Source of the DNA: Thereva unica
Taxonomy: Eukaryota; Arthropoda; Insecta; Diptera; Therevidae
NCBI GenBank assembly: GCA_949987705.1
Contig: OX465283.1
Coordinates: forward strand, 6,738,207-6,802,206
Length of the DNA: 64,000 bases
Direction of reading: 5' to 3'
Shown here: positions 1-10,789 of the stretch, piece after piece
Position numbering within the stretch: the first letter of the stretch is position 1
How the letters are laid out: every line of letters begins with the position of its first letter
The notes under the pieces: model-generated
Databases searched by the model: none
What the model saw: the letters and a program-made list of their open reading frames with translations, nothing else
Told to the model about the DNA's origin: nothing
Program-made: the position numbers and the translations under genes

Positions 1-171
1 CTAAGAATCGTTTCATATATAGAGCACGGTATAAAATATAGGCGGGAGTTAAAAATCAAGTGTTAACAAAAAAGTCACGTCAAAAGTCAGTCACGCGTCG
101 GAGCTGACACGCTCTTTTGTATTTTTTTTTTCCTGCATGAGGTATTTGATCCAAAGGCACTGGGGCCATTC

Positions 172-178
172 ATTCGAC
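172..178. repeat. Target-site duplication of LINE A, left copy
   Basis: ATTCGAC (with a preceding C also shared) lies directly beyond the 3' end of the minus-strand LINE and is found again at 2705-2711 directly beyond its 5' end. Seven to eight bases is short for a LINE duplication and could arise by chance. The assignment is supported because the right copy abuts the sequence GTGGTC, which is also the 5' start of LINE B. Confidence 0.5.
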
Positions 179-247
179 CTATTGTACTACACCCCTATAC
201 CTCATATTTTTAGGCCAAACCGCTTGCACAAGTTCAGCAGATGTCGC

Positions 248-1500
248 TTAGACTTGAACGTTCGAGCAGGACTCCTCGTACAAAGAAACCCTACTCCTCG
301 CTATTGTGGGGCACTCACAAAGAACGTGGAGAGCCCACTCATCCTCCTCCAGGCAAACCCTGCATATGGAGTCCTCTGCCCTTCCTATCCTCCATAAGTG
401 GTAATTTAGGGCACATGGTCCGGTAATCAAGCCAACAAGTGTCCTGACATCATTTCTACTGTATCTTAAAAATTCCTTGGCCGTCTTAAGGGACGGCACA
501 GGAAGGAACCGTTTAGAGTTGGCCAGATCAGGTGCTGACCTCCAGCGTTTAGTATGCTTCATCGAAGCCCAATCGACCAGGGCTCTTGGCAGCAAGCTGG
601 TGGGTGCCCTAATAGCCAGGACCGAGGAATGCAATATCAGAGCCTTGCTTAGCCAGGGCATCCGCACTTTCATTGCCTTTGAAGCCCCGGTAACCCGGGA
701 CCCAGACAAGGGTAACTTGAGTGAGAACGTCCAGCTCACTAAGTGCACGTTGGCAGCCCCGAACTATTTTCGACTTTGTCCTACGGGACCTTATCGCCCT
801 AATTGCCGCTTCGATATCAGATAAGATAAAGATCCGTTTGTTCTGGTAGGTCCTTCTTAAGTTCAGTATAGTGTTCACCTTTGCTCGCAAGAGTGCCTAG
901 GCTTATCGTCCTGCTGAGTCTGGTGCTTTCACTCCAGATTCCGGCCCCACACCTGTCTCTGTTTTGGAACCATCGGTGTACCATACTATTCCGCCCGGAA
1001 ATACTTTAGGAAAAGTCCAGGTTAGCCTATCCTGTTTGTGCACAGAAGGGTGCTCAAATTTTGGAATTTTAAATGGCTTGCAGTCCGATAACATCCCCGC
1101 TACTGGAATGTCTTCTATGATATTCATTACTATAGACCCAAGACCAGCGCCTAGGTAACCATTCGCTTTCAGCCGCAGCGCCGCGTTTATGGCGTACTTC
1201 TCTACCTCAAGGTGGAGGGGTACCAGATTGAGGAGGGTCTAGAGCTCTGCCGTCGGGGAAGTGCGGATGGCCCCAGTGATGGAAAGGCAGGCCATTTTTT
1301 GAATTTTGCTTACATGGGTTATGAAACCCTTAAGCGCCATTCGGTGCCACCAAATTTAAGCTCCACAAGTTACCATGGGCCTGATGATGGTGGTGTATAT
1401 CCAGTACATAGTTTTCGACTACAAACCCCATGTGCAGCGCCGGCCCTAGCCCTTGTTGAAGGTGGAGCGAGATTGTCTTTCGGCGCCCTTTTTCGACGCT
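248..1500 (-). pseudogene. ORF2 remnant of LINE A: RT thumb, RNase H, zinc knuckle
   Basis: Read 5'->3' on the minus strand. The thumb region contains MYWIYTTIIRP and KMACLSITGAIRT. RNase H follows with WYTDGSKT (first catalytic Asp), ILSDIEAAIRA (third) and GNESADALAK (fourth). The second catalytic position lies in a block read as RAKVN where relatives have AEV, so the Glu appears to be changed to Lys. The C-terminus has the knuckle ICRVCLEEDEWALHVLCECP (Cys-x2-Cys, His, Cys). Reading frame changes near 900 and 1130 and internal stops make it non-functional. It would have been the template-nicking and copying protein of the element, but the catalytic RT part is missing. Confidence 0.75.
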
Positions 1501-1559
1501 TTCACTTCACATAAATTGTATTTCCAGTTGGGCTAGATAAAACTTTTTTCGAGTACTGC

Positions 1560-2446
1560 CTGCCTGTCATTTCCTTACGGGATTATATCTCCCCTTTTGC
1601 AAGCTTTTATGGGCTGGGGGCCTCATGAGGATGGTGGTTTTAGAATCACAGTTCCACCTGTATCTGCAATAGAGGAAGTATGTTTTCTCAGAGTTGTTTC
1701 CCCGACGTTTAGCCAACAGAACCACCTTTATTGGAGGCTATTTGGTTTGTATTGTATGCTTGGGCATTAGGGCTTGACCAGCTAGTAAGGTTGAGATGGT
1801 GGATAGAGTCACATTCTCGTTAAAAGAGGCTTCTCCTGCCATTAGCCCAAAATTGCAGTGTTCACCACCCTGACAACGTCATCTCTGCGAATTTTATGCG
1901 GTGCGCTTTTTGGAGTATTCTCCACTCCTACACCCTTAGGGTCTTCTTTTGGACCCTACCCTTTCAACATAATGCCAGCGGGGTCCTCTGTTGCTGCCGA
2001 AAAGTACCCGGTTACAAAAAGGCTGAGCGGCAGCTTGTTCCCGTCTACAGCAAAAAGTCTTGCTCCTTCCAAGGCTTAAGGCGGCCCATCATAGAGGGCG
2101 CACCAACCCCTGCTGACCTGGGCTGCTCTGAGCCCTGAGCCAATTCGGCTACCGCCTCCAGAAGACTTCCTTGCACGGTAACTAGTTGTCTCGTGGTCAG
2201 AGAAGTCCCCGGATTGTTAGTCGCAACCACGCCAATTCTGACACTTTCCGCTATTTGACAGAAGGTCGGCTTTGGAGTCGTTCTAGACTTCATTATGGGT
2301 GCGTCCGACTTTTCTGAAGGCTTTTCAAACCGTATGGTCAAAGCTTTCGCCCTTTTCGCCGGATTACTATGCCCTAGAGAACATCCAGATGATCTAACCC
2401 TCTTCTTATTAAGAAAATCGGTATCCCTTTTCTCCTCGGGGGCCAC
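1560..2446 (-). pseudogene. ORF1 remnant of LINE A (DUF4780-like)
   Basis: An open stretch at 2045-2446 contains SVRIGVVATNNPGTSLTTRQ followed by VTVQGSLLEAV. This parallels LINE B ORF1 (VSSVKLGLISTDM, then MAQLQEAIID), the start of the DUF4780-type RNA-binding domain. After a frameshift the GYF motif appears near 2001-2009. The rest, down to about 1560, is too decayed to read. The protein would have coated the element RNA. The N-terminal part has a basic region (KKRVR, NPAKRAKA) that may be a nuclear signal. Assignment rests on similarity to LINE B within this window and on family knowledge. Confidence 0.6.
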
Positions 2447-2711
2447 GCAGACCCTACCAGCCTCTACACGGGAGTAGCCAGCTTCCAGATATCGTATAAA
2501 ACGTTTTCGGGCTGCGCCACCCCGTCTTCTGAAAGCGGTCGTTTTTTCGAGTCGCCTCTCCGATTAGGTGCCCTTACTTCCGCAGGAGATCTAAGGAGAT
2601 CTCCCAATGAAGGAGTGATCTCAACGTACTCCATCCCGGGGTTTACGAGCTCAGACTGCCCTCCCTGAAGAAGAATCCCGAAAACTTCCCTTCATTGGGA
2701 CCACATTCGAC

Positions 2712-5700
2712 ACCTTGAAGCATGAATTCAAAAATATCTAACTGGCCTTGTAGATCGTTCCTTTTGGGAACTGTGGGAGCCCCAAAAATGTGTGGAGCGT
2801 TAAGAAGTGCTCCATCTTCAAAAGTTTTTTTGAAGGTAATTTTATATTGATACCTGGATCTCGAGCAGGATGTGGCCTAAGGCCATGTACGATCGGTCTT
2901 GGAGTCAGCGCTCCTTGCTTGTGCCGTCTTCGAGTCATATTGATGAGTACATAGACTTGGCTAGCTACGCCCTCAAAATTTTATTTTTTGCTCGAAATTG
3001 TTTTTCGCATTCATTTTGGCGCCCCTCCTATGTACGGGTTTGTGAACTACTTTAATGCTCAAACTCTCTGTGGTATGGTAAATCTCCCTATTCCATTGAT
3101 AACCGACCACGCGTGTACTTAACCCATTTGCATATTACAAAAACTCTTTTAAAACCTGTAAATAACCAAAAACAAAGTTCAAATTTATTTAAAAATAATT
3201 CAAATAACTAAAAAGCATGTTTACATACCCTAAAAATATAGCAGCGGTTGGTCTACACCAGAAGAGATCTTCTTTTTTGCTTAAACTGAATAAAATCCCC
3301 AAAATATGAGCATTCAACAGGTAAGTTATGAAAACGAAAACTCCCCACAGGTGATCTGTATCCACGTGTCTATTGATATTTCACTTTGCCACTTCTGCCA
3401 ATATCTGTACCAATAAATAACGAAATCCCAATAAAAGTCCCTTATCGCACGAGATCACTTGACCTTCGTCTATTTGCAATTCAATTTCACATCCGAAGTG
3501 GTTTTATGGTCACCCTGTACCCCATATATATAGTGTATCCCAACATTTACGAGGATGTAAAATCGATTCCCCATTTTCAGTTATATATTTTATGATCGCC
3601 GCACAATGGTCGGCCTGTTTAAGTTATTCACTTTCTTCAATAACAGGCGCAATCTGATGCTGCTGTAATGTCGATTCGGCGTCCATTCTGGAAGAATGAG
3701 AGGAAAAAACTGTCTGAAGGAATTCAGTAATAAAACCCACATTAAAGTATACTGGGAATCTATGGCTAAATCTCCTATCTGCATAAATCAGGCCCAATTA
3801 TGCTACTTCGTCAGTACGGCGCGGAGGAGATAAAATTTCAACTACGTTCGAACTTAGAAAAAATCGGTGGGTTCCTTAGGGCCGATGGTCGATCGAGTCT
3901 CGGACTAACCTTTATGATCGTGCTCTAGGGTGATCTCGATTCGTGTACAAATTTATGTAAAACACTAAAATCCCGGCCATTCGCCGGCTGGCTGTGGACC
4001 GTGAGGGCCTTGTGTGGACGTGTAAATTAAATTTATTTCCCTGTTCAAGTTGACATGACATGACCAAATGTTGACGTGATCTTCAAGCTGGGCCACATTA
4101 ATCAGCGCTCAAAATGCCCAGAGGTAAGAGAGATTGACACTGAAAGTAGGTAAGCCCCCCGGACCAATGCATAGAAATAACGTCCCAATAATAGTTGGAG
4201 CCCCGATTAAAGGTCCTCAGCACCGAGAGAGTGTGAACTGTGTGATTCTTGTTTTCCCCCGGGGCCCAGCCAACAAGAGGTTCGTTAATTTAATTCGACG
4301 CATTCCCTAGACTTGAGACATCAAGAGTTTCTCCTCTGTAGAGATGCCTATCGCGGAGGAGATAAACTCGTTCCCGGACCCTTACCGAAATCTCCAGCGC
4401 AGGAATCGCGCTGTTTTTTAATTGCGTCATCACCCGTCTTAAGAGAGACACAAGGCCCGGGACTGCCCTGGAGTGATTACCTTGTTACACGTGAGCAACG
4501 ACAGGTGATTAATTGATTTGAGGCCAGGTCGATAAAAAACAATCAGCAGGAGGACCATCTATATGCGATGCCGAGAACAGATCAAAAGATTAACCTGATC
4601 GCGCGCATGCTGTGTTCCGGAGACGTCTACCAAGCGACAGATTACAATGCGCAGTCGCTCGAGAGTTTTCACGGAAAACCTGAAATAAAAGCTCTTTCCT
4701 TCAGTTTTCACAGAAACAAGCCGAGATTTCTTAGAGATGATCTATGACTGATCGTGTTTCCGTGTCGCGACCATATGGTCCGGATGTGGCTGCTAAGAGG
4801 CCGTTGACAGGTGATAAGATTGACTCAGAAAGCACGTTTCGTAGGAACATGAATGCTTCATCCTCCTTAGAATGAAGCAATTTACGCTGATGTAAGACTT
4901 GTTAAATTTGCATTTAAAGTCTCGAAAGCGATCCACTCTTGAATCGCACTCTTTGTCGATCGATCTGATCGATTTTTAATTCACTTTCGATGTAAATCAG
5001 TCGATCAACCGCAGCCGCGCAGAGACGCCTCTATGAAGTAATCGGGAATGAATCGATCAAGCGAGATGTCCCCAAAGGGGTGTCAGATAGAATGGGTCCG
5101 AATCGAGCGGCCGAGAGATCGAGATCACCAAGGAGCCGTTTAATTAAAATCGTGTGGTCTGCGCCACATTAAAGGCATATTCTCGATATATCGACTAGCC
5201 ACAGCAACGATCACTTCAATAAGCAATTGCCGATGCCGGATCATCTGGAACGGCGCGGACCTAAAGAAGCCATTTAGAGGACGGCAGTATAAGCCAGCAT
5301 CCGAGCGACAGAAGAGCAGCAACAAAGACGCCAGTGGCTGTTTATTATGCATTTTCCCTTATCTAAAAGAGCACGCGTGTAACTCTTCAAATTAACTTTT
5401 TCAATTATCGATCAATTAAAAGCCCGATCGGCCCGATGCAGCAGGCCAGCCTAGGTGGGGATCAGGCCCTGTGTTATGTGTGAGACCAGCGGCGGTATCG
5501 GGTAGGAGCCTGTGAGACTTAAAGCACTGAGCTGGCTGAGCGTGCCGAGCTACTGTTATAGCCCACAATATACCTGGCCGGACTAAATCTTTTAAAACGC
5601 GATCAGACCTTAAGAGGCGCATTCTTAAGTGGTGTCCCTGTTATCGGCTGCTGGTAATCATTAAATCCGAATATGCGTGAATTCCTGATAAGCAAATGAG

Positions 5701-6860
5701 GAGCGTTATAAGTTGCGCGCGCACTCTAATATGCTGATTAGGGCCTGATAAGATCGCACTGAGGGTTTTCTAGAGTACCGGCCCATCCAAATCGAGAAAT
5801 GGTGATGACGTTCAACCTGCTTTGAGAACGAGATAAGCCATTGGGGTGACACGCAACATGTGTTTCAAGACCCAAAGTCTTTACGGCGGACTTCTTGTAT
5901 TGCATATGTATGTATGTATATATTGTCGACTTCGGAACGATCGGCTCGACTCCGCAAACTAACCCAGGTACGATGGCCTTGGGGCTGCTCTTTTCTTTCG
6001 GGCTGATAAGTTTTGTCAAAGAGCGCTGAAAGGAGGATACCAATACGATAATTACCGTGCAGGTTAAGATTTATTGAACTTTGTCATGGAAGGCTTTTTA
6101 CTGAATTGATTATCATTCGATATTGGATATTGAGGATAAGATTTTTTCTGTGCGATTTGGTAAAGTGAGTTTTTCGTTCATGACAAGATAAGAATCGCGT
6201 TTTTTCGTGGAAATTCGATTTTTTGCAGTTTCTCATAAAAATCGATCTTTGGCTTGAGAGCGATTGACTGATCTTTATCATCTTGATTGAATGGCATGCA
6301 GTGCTGAATAGTCTTAGTTTAACGATCTTCAAGAAAGGCTATATTTTGACGGCTGGGTACTGAATAAATTGAAGATATCTAGCCATTATTATTTTTACTA
6401 GAGGCAGTTACCATATGATCTTCATTGCGATCTCTTGGATTGATCTACTTTATTTCAAACTACCGTTGATCATGGTTTCCAAAAACGTGAAACCCATATG
6501 ATTTTGTTTGGGAGTGTTTCCCCATTAATTGTGAAGAGAGGAATTGAAGCCCCTTTTTTATATGTGGAGTTATCTTCCCAGAGATGATCCACCCAAACCG
6601 TATTTTATGTTTCTGGGGGTCGCAAACCTTGCCCTCCGATACTGGGTAATGTCGGACCGTATAAGACGATAATCGACACGAGTCTGATCATCCTCTAAAG
6701 AAGAAGATCAAGCGAAAGGCCAAAAAAGAGTAGAAGACTTAAAAGAGATCTCCAGGATACAAGCCTTCACCTACCTACTTACTTACGACAAATACTCACA
6801 TGAGAGATTTGTGGGCATAGCAAAAATCATTCTGACGTCTTAACAACTTTGGGAGCGCGC
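2712..6860. other. Intergenic or intronic stretch, no gene seen
   Basis: No open frame here resembles a known protein and none has convincing splice signals. The first part (2900-3800) is AT-rich. From about 3900 to 5720 the texture changes to more balanced composition with many GATC/TCGAT words and homeobox-like AATTAAAT cores, of the kind often found in insect regulatory DNA. I see no repeats, RNA genes or transposon domains in it. Confidence 0.4.
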
Positions 6861-6864
6861 AGAT

Positions 6865-6955
6865 ACTGACCTGATCTTATTCACCAAAATTAAGCAGTAG
6901 TATTGAACGTGGTTAGTACTTAGATGGGGTCCAGTTGGAAGCACTGCGTGTCGAC
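6865..6955 (+). pseudogene. 5S rRNA-like remnant 1
   Basis: The block contains CACCAAAATTAAGCAG followed by GTGGTTAGTACTTAGATGGG and then GCGTGT. These match in order the middle and 3' half of insect 5S rRNA, including the internal control region bound by TFIIIA. Substitutions after the GATGGGG motif (CCAGTTGGAAGCAC) and loss of the first ~30 bases show it is not a working gene. It may be a 5S pseudogene or the head of a 5S-derived SINE (SINE3). A second copy lies near 54560. Confidence 0.65.
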
Positions 6956-7039
6956 AATCTGTTGTTGTCATTAGCCATGCTTAAAAGGACTTTCCGTCGG
7001 AGAATTTTTGTAAAGGTGGGCGTTTCTGGAGATCGAATA

Positions 7040-7277
7040 TGTGAGATCTTAGAGTACTATCGCCACATAGATGTCGTGAGCAGAATCAAGATAGTTAGTT
7101 TTCGATGAGCAGGACAACTAGCTTGTATGAATGAAGACGAACATACTTGAGAAAGTTTTTTGGTGTAGAATTTATCGGGTGCCCTTATCGGAAGCCTTAT
7201 TTGGTCTGGCGTCGTAGTATAATCACTTCTTCGGTGGGCCTGCCTCTTGGATAACCAAACGTCGACGTTGGTAAAGC
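7040..7277 (+). pseudogene. C-terminal scrap of an RTE-like LINE ORF2
   Basis: Plus-strand translation gives EILEYYRHIDVVSRIKIVSF followed by AGQLACMNEDEHT. This parallels the C-terminal block of RTE-like LINEs (RLxWAGHxxRM), for example RLRLAGHVIRMND in the LINE just to the right. Stop codons interrupt it. It is cut off at 7277 by the insertion of the full-length LINE, whose target duplication starts at 7278. Confidence 0.5.
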
Positions 7278-7292
7278 TGGGCCAGCTTATTC
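7278..7292. repeat. 15-bp target-site duplication, left copy
   Basis: TGGGCCAGCTTATTC is present here and, without mismatch, at 10618-10632. The two copies exactly bracket the minus-strand RTE-like LINE, which shows that 7293-10617 is one complete insertion and that it is fairly young. Confidence 0.9.
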
Positions 7293-7315
7293 CATCCATC
7301 CATCCATCCATCCAA
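7293..7315 (-). repeat. TGGA microsatellite tail of the RTE-like LINE
   Basis: Five CCAT/CATC units on the plus strand (TGGA units on the coding strand) follow the ORF2 stop codon directly, with almost no 3' UTR. The tail ends at the target duplication. Such tails mark the 3' end recognised when the element's RT primes on the target. Confidence 0.85.
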
Positions 7316-7323
7316 TGGCGCTA

Positions 7324-7668
7324 CAGCCCAAATCGAGCCTTGGCCTCCTCTAGGGCATTTCTCCAAGTCTGACGGTTCCTTGCAGCAGTTCTCCAGTTCC
7401 GAATGTTCAGCATTGTCTCTGCGTCAGCCGTCACAGAGTCCATCCATCTTCTCCTGGGTCTACCTACTGGTCTGTTTCCTGGAATTTCGGCCACCATAAG
7501 CCGTTTTGGGATACGGTTATCATTCATCCTGATTACGTGGCCGGCTAGTCTTAGTCTGTTGATTTTTATAAACGTTGAGAGTTCTGGGTCGTCAAAAATT
7601 TCATACAACTCGTTGTTGTATCTCCTTCGCCATATCCCATCCTCTCTCGTTGGGCACCTTCCTCTCAA
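7324..7668 (-). pseudogene. Frameshifted C-terminus of the RTE-like ORF2
   Basis: Continues the 927-residue ORF2 in another frame. It carries GRCPTREDGIWRRRYNNELY, IKINRLRLAGHVIRMND and GNRPVGRPRRRWMD, the conserved end of this LINE type, and stops right before the TGGA tail. The break lies near 7650-7675, where the upstream frame reads NRFERK and then departs from the family pattern. A small deletion there explains both frames. Apart from this lesion the element is open. Confidence 0.85.
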
Positions 7669-10384
7669 ACCTGTTGACTTGTTCCTCTATCTCCTGGGTC
7701 ATAGTCCAAGTCTCGCTGCCATAGCACAGTACTGGTCGTATTACTGTTTTGTAGAGTGAGAGTTTCGTTTTTCTGTGCACAAATCTTGAGTGCAATATTT
7801 GTTTTTGGGCATAAAAAGCTCTATTAGCCAGTAGTATTCGTCTAGTTACTTCTTCCTTTTCATCGTTTCTTTTTGTAATTGTAGACCCAAGGTAGACTGT
7901 TTTATCGACTACTTCTAGATTATGTTCGTCGATAGTTATATTTCTTCCCATTCTAAATCTTCCAGCTCTGGATTGTTGCATCACCTTCGTTTTTTCTTCA
8001 TTGATGTTCAGCCCTATGTCCTTGGCCGCCTCTTTTAATTCGACATAGACTTCTTTTGCTGCCAAGAAGGACCTTCCCACGATGTTCACGTCATCCGCAT
8101 ATCCAAGTAATTGTACAGACTGCGTTGCTATGGACGCATTTCTCCGTACTGATGTTTTTCTTATCACCCATTCTAGGGCCAGGTTGAAAAGCATGGGGGC
8201 TAGTCCATCTCCTTGTCTAAGACCTTGTCGCACTTCGAACTCTTCTGTTATTGCATTTTGAATCCTTACTTTCGCCAGGGAGCTATTCGTTGCGCATTTT
8301 ATCAGTCGTACCAGCTTGGAGGGGACTCCTAATTCCAATAGGATCCTGTACAGCCTCTCTCTGTTTATCGAGTCGTATGCCTGTTGAAAGTCGACAAATA
8401 TCTGGTATATATCTATATTCCTTTCCCAGGTTTTCTCCAGAATTTGTTTTAAGGTCAGCAGTTGGTCCGATGTTGACCTGTTTGTCCTAAAACCAGCTTG
8501 ATATTCTCCTATAAGGCCTTCCGCTATAGGTTCTAGTTTTTGTTTCACAAGGATTGTGAAGGTTTTGTAGCTGGTGCTGAGGAGTGAGATGCCTCTGTAG
8601 TTTTTACAGGTTAATTTATCTCCTTTCTTGTAGATTGGACATATAATCGCTTTCTTCCAGTCATCTGGTATAACTTCTTCCTCCCAGACGTTACATATGA
8701 GTTCGTGTAAGTTCCTTAAGAGTTGCGGCCCTCCTTCCTTTAGTAGCTCAGCTGCGATTCCATCGATGCCTGGGGATTTGCTGCTTTTTTGCCTTTTCAC
8801 AGCTTCCCGTACCTCATCCAGTGTTGGTGGTTCTATTGGGATACTATCTTGAGGTAATACCATTGCTTCCGCCTGTGAGTCTTCGTTTATTCTTTGGGTT
8901 GGATTCAATAAGTTTTGAAAATATTGTCTCCATCTTTCCTTTATCCTATCCGGGTCTGCTAATAGGTTCCCATCCATGTCTCTGCAAATATCCGTTCTTG
9001 GCTGAAACTTATTACTGATCTGGCGTGTTCCTTTGTAGGCTTGCCTAGTTCTACCTTCGCTGAAGTCTTCCTGTATCTGTAGGATCCTCCTGTTTAGATA
9101 CTCTCTCTTTTTCTTTCTGCACAGCTTGTCTGCAGTTCTTCTTTTTAGCTTAAAGACTTCCATCCTTGCTCTTGTGGGCCTTGCGATGTACTCCCGGTGG
9201 CTCTGGTTTCGTTCTTCTATTGCAGCTCTGCAATCCCGATCAAACCAGTCAATTCTAGTCTGTCTGGGGGCCCAGCCTAGGGCGTCTTCAGCTGCCTCCT
9301 TTACGCTGTTTTTCAGCTTTTCCCATTTGTTGTTAATGTCAGGCTCTTCTCCTACTCCTTCTCTCAGGTTTTGTACGATAGCATTCTGATAGGCCTCTCT
9401 TCTTTCTTCAAGTTTCAGCTTGTCTATATCGTACCTTAGCTGTATTTGCCCTCTTTGAGTTTTGGTCGTTATCCGGGCTCTAAATTTCACTTTGACAAGA
9501 TAGTGGTCCGAGCCACAGCACGCTCCCCTCATAGTTTTCACATCCAGTATACTCGTGGCCCCTCTTCTCTCAATTAGGACGTGGTCTATTTGATTATATG
9601 TAACCCTGTCTGGTGACTGCCACGTCATCTTATGAATATTTTTATGTGGGAACATTGTTGAACTTACTACCATTGAGTTCGAGCTAGCGAGATCGATCAA
9701 TCTACTACCATTGTCATTGGTAGCGTTATGTAGGCTGTGCTTTCCTATGACTCCTAGGAATTCCTCTTCTTTTCCTACTTTGGCGTTCATGTCTCCAAGC
9801 ACCATTTTAATATCGTTTGACGGTATTAATCTGATGACGCTTGTTAGCTCCTGGTAGAATTCCTCTTTCTCCTCATCCGTCTTGTCTTCTGTGGGCGCAT
9901 GGACGTTTATGAGACTAATGTTATGTAGTCTTGTTTTAATCCGAAGCGTACATATCCTGTTATTTACTGGCTTGAAGTCCAGAATCAGTGATTTCATTTT
10001 CTTTTCGACTATGAAGGCAACTCCGAACTCTCTTCTTCCATTCGATGAACCACTGGAGAGTATCGTGTGGGTTTTGAGATCCATTATGCCCCTGTGAGTC
10101 CATTTGGTTTCCTGTAGAGCGGTGATTGCTATGCCGTATTTTTCCAATAATAATAAAAGCGAACGCAGGGCGCCCGTCCTGTTGAGCGTTCTGACGTTCC
10201 AAGTTCCAATGTCAAATTCCATATTTCGTTGCCTGGGTCGTTGCCGTTGAGTCCGTCCTGTCCGAGGCCTGCCTTGAGGATTCGTGACGGGTGGGTTTTT
10301 ACGGTGGAAGGTTGTCAGCCTGCCGCCCAACCCCCAACCTGGAGGACCAGTCCGGTAATTGTTTCGTTTTGAGGCGCGAAACAC
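7601..10384 (-). CDS. ORF2 of RTE-like LINE: endonuclease and reverse transcriptase
   Basis: A 927-residue open frame. The apurinic-type endonuclease occupies about residues 57-300, with WNVRT (62), the catalytic Glu in LQETKW (near 92), GDMNAK (197), IDHVL (266) and SDHYLV (292), all in place. The reverse transcriptase spans about 535-820: KSPGIDGIAAELL, CPIYKKGD, NYRGISLL, FVDFQQAYDS (first Asp), GLRQGDGLAP and the catalytic YADD box at 762-765. YLGSTIT follows. The protein nicks the target and copies its own RNA there. The last frame is shifted near the C-terminus, so ~110 residues are lost. The first 54 residues are basic and may not be translated; Met 55 (MEFDIGTWNVRT) is an alternative start. 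Confidence 0.88.
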   Translation of the reverse strand: MFRASKRNNYRTGPPGWGLGGRLTTFHRKNPPVTNPQGRPRTGRTQRQRPRQRNMEFDIGTWNVRTLNRTGALRSLLLLLEKYGIAITALQETKWTHRGIMDLKTHTILSSGSSNGRREFGVAFIVEKKMKSLILDFKPVNNRICTLRIKTRLHNISLINVHAPTEDKTDEEKEEFYQELTSVIRLIPSNDIKMVLGDMNAKVGKEEEFLGVIGKHSLHNATNDNGSRLIDLASSNSMVVSSTMFPHKNIHKMTWQSPDRVTYNQIDHVLIERRGATSILDVKTMRGACCGSDHYLVKVKFRARITTKTQRGQIQLRYDIDKLKLEERREAYQNAIVQNLREGVGEEPDINNKWEKLKNSVKEAAEDALGWAPRQTRIDWFDRDCRAAIEERNQSHREYIARPTRARMEVFKLKRRTADKLCRKKKREYLNRRILQIQEDFSEGRTRQAYKGTRQISNKFQPRTDICRDMDGNLLADPDRIKERWRQYFQNLLNPTQRINEDSQAEAMVLPQDSIPIEPPTLDEVREAVKRQKSSKSPGIDGIAAELLKEGGPQLLRNLHELICNVWEEEVIPDDWKKAIICPIYKKGDKLTCKNYRGISLLSTSYKTFTILVKQKLEPIAEGLIGEYQAGFRTNRSTSDQLLTLKQILEKTWERNIDIYQIFVDFQQAYDSINRERLYRILLELGVPSKLVRLIKCATNSSLAKVRIQNAITEEFEVRQGLRQGDGLAPMLFNLALEWVIRKTSVRRNASIATQSVQLLGYADDVNIVGRSFLAAKEVYVELKEAAKDIGLNINEEKTKVMQQSRAGRFRMGRNITIDEHNLEVVDKTVYLGSTITKRNDEKEEVTRRILLANRAFYAQKQILHSRFVHRKTKLSLYKTVIRPVLCYGSETWTMTQEIEEQVNRFERKVPNERGWDMAKEIQQRVV

Positions 10385-10617
10385 TCGCCTTTCACCCTCC
10401 TCCGTCAGTTACTCTTGTATATACAAGAGCATCCAGGGAACACCCGATGTAAAGTCAACATCTTCGTGGAGGTGGAGGTAGGATTCGGTAGCATATCGGA
10501 AGGACTTAGGTCGTGAAGACCATGGGTCGCAGATGGCGTTTCTCAGGACTTGTCCCTTTGGTGTACCGGCATCACCAAAGGTCCCTGAGGCCGTTACTAC
10601 CATTTGATCCCCCTAGT
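10385..10617 (-). promoter_or_regulatory. 5' UTR / presumed internal promoter of the RTE-like LINE
   Basis: About 230 bases between the target duplication and the first Met of ORF2. LINEs carry their promoter inside this region; I see no specific element. It contains the small palindrome CTTGTATATACAAG near 10410-10430. Confidence 0.5.
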
Positions 10618-10632
10618 TGGGCCAGCTTATTC
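10618..10632. repeat. 15-bp target-site duplication, right copy
   Basis: Exact second copy of TGGGCCAGCTTATTC (first at 7278-7292), next to the 5' end of the LINE. Confidence 0.9.
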
Positions 10633-10789
10633 GATGGGGTATAATTCACGAATCTGGTCCTCCTAGCAGGAGGGCAGTTAAGAAACCAGAAGCAGAGCCT
10701 CGAAATGAGGAAACGAGACAACTTAAATTAGTGCAATGCTGCATGATATTCTACAGCTGCTGAAGGGAGCATCACTTAAGAGTAGACTT

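Larger units (their letters stand above)
179..2704 (-). mobile_element. LINE A: DUF4780 / RNase H non-LTR retrotransposon lacking endonuclease and RT core
   Basis: Minus-strand non-LTR retrotransposon, decayed. From its 5' end it reads: a 5' region (2447-2704), an ORF1 remnant with the DUF4780-like core (about 1560-2446), the C-terminal RT thumb (about 1130-1500), RNase H (609-1127) and a C-terminal zinc-knuckle tail (248-450). The apurinic endonuclease and RT palm, which should lie between ORF1 and the thumb and need over 2 kb, are absent: only about 600 bases separate the ORF1 GYF motif (near 2005) from the thumb MYW motif (near 1405). Several stops and frameshifts show it is dead. RNase H followed by a zinc knuckle places it with R1/LOA/I-type LINEs. 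Flanked by a possible 7-8 bp target duplication. Confidence 0.75.
7293..10617 (-). mobile_element. Full-length RTE-like LINE with target duplication
   Basis: A 3.3-kb minus-strand non-LTR retrotransposon with both ends defined by a perfect 15-bp target duplication. Order: 5' UTR (10385-10617), one long ORF with apurinic-type endonuclease and reverse transcriptase (7601-10384), a C-terminal extension in a shifted frame (7324-7668) and a short 3' tail made of TGGA units (7293-7315). There is no RNase H domain and no poly(A); a microsatellite tail is typical of the RTE side of LINE diversity. It is the least damaged mobile element here and could be a recent source copy, except for the frameshift near its 3' end. 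Confidence 0.9.

Noticed and set aside
7601..10384. A host developmental gene (database names for such proteins sometimes suggest craniofacial development)
   Set aside because: The protein is an endonuclease-RT of a LINE bounded by target duplications, not a host gene.
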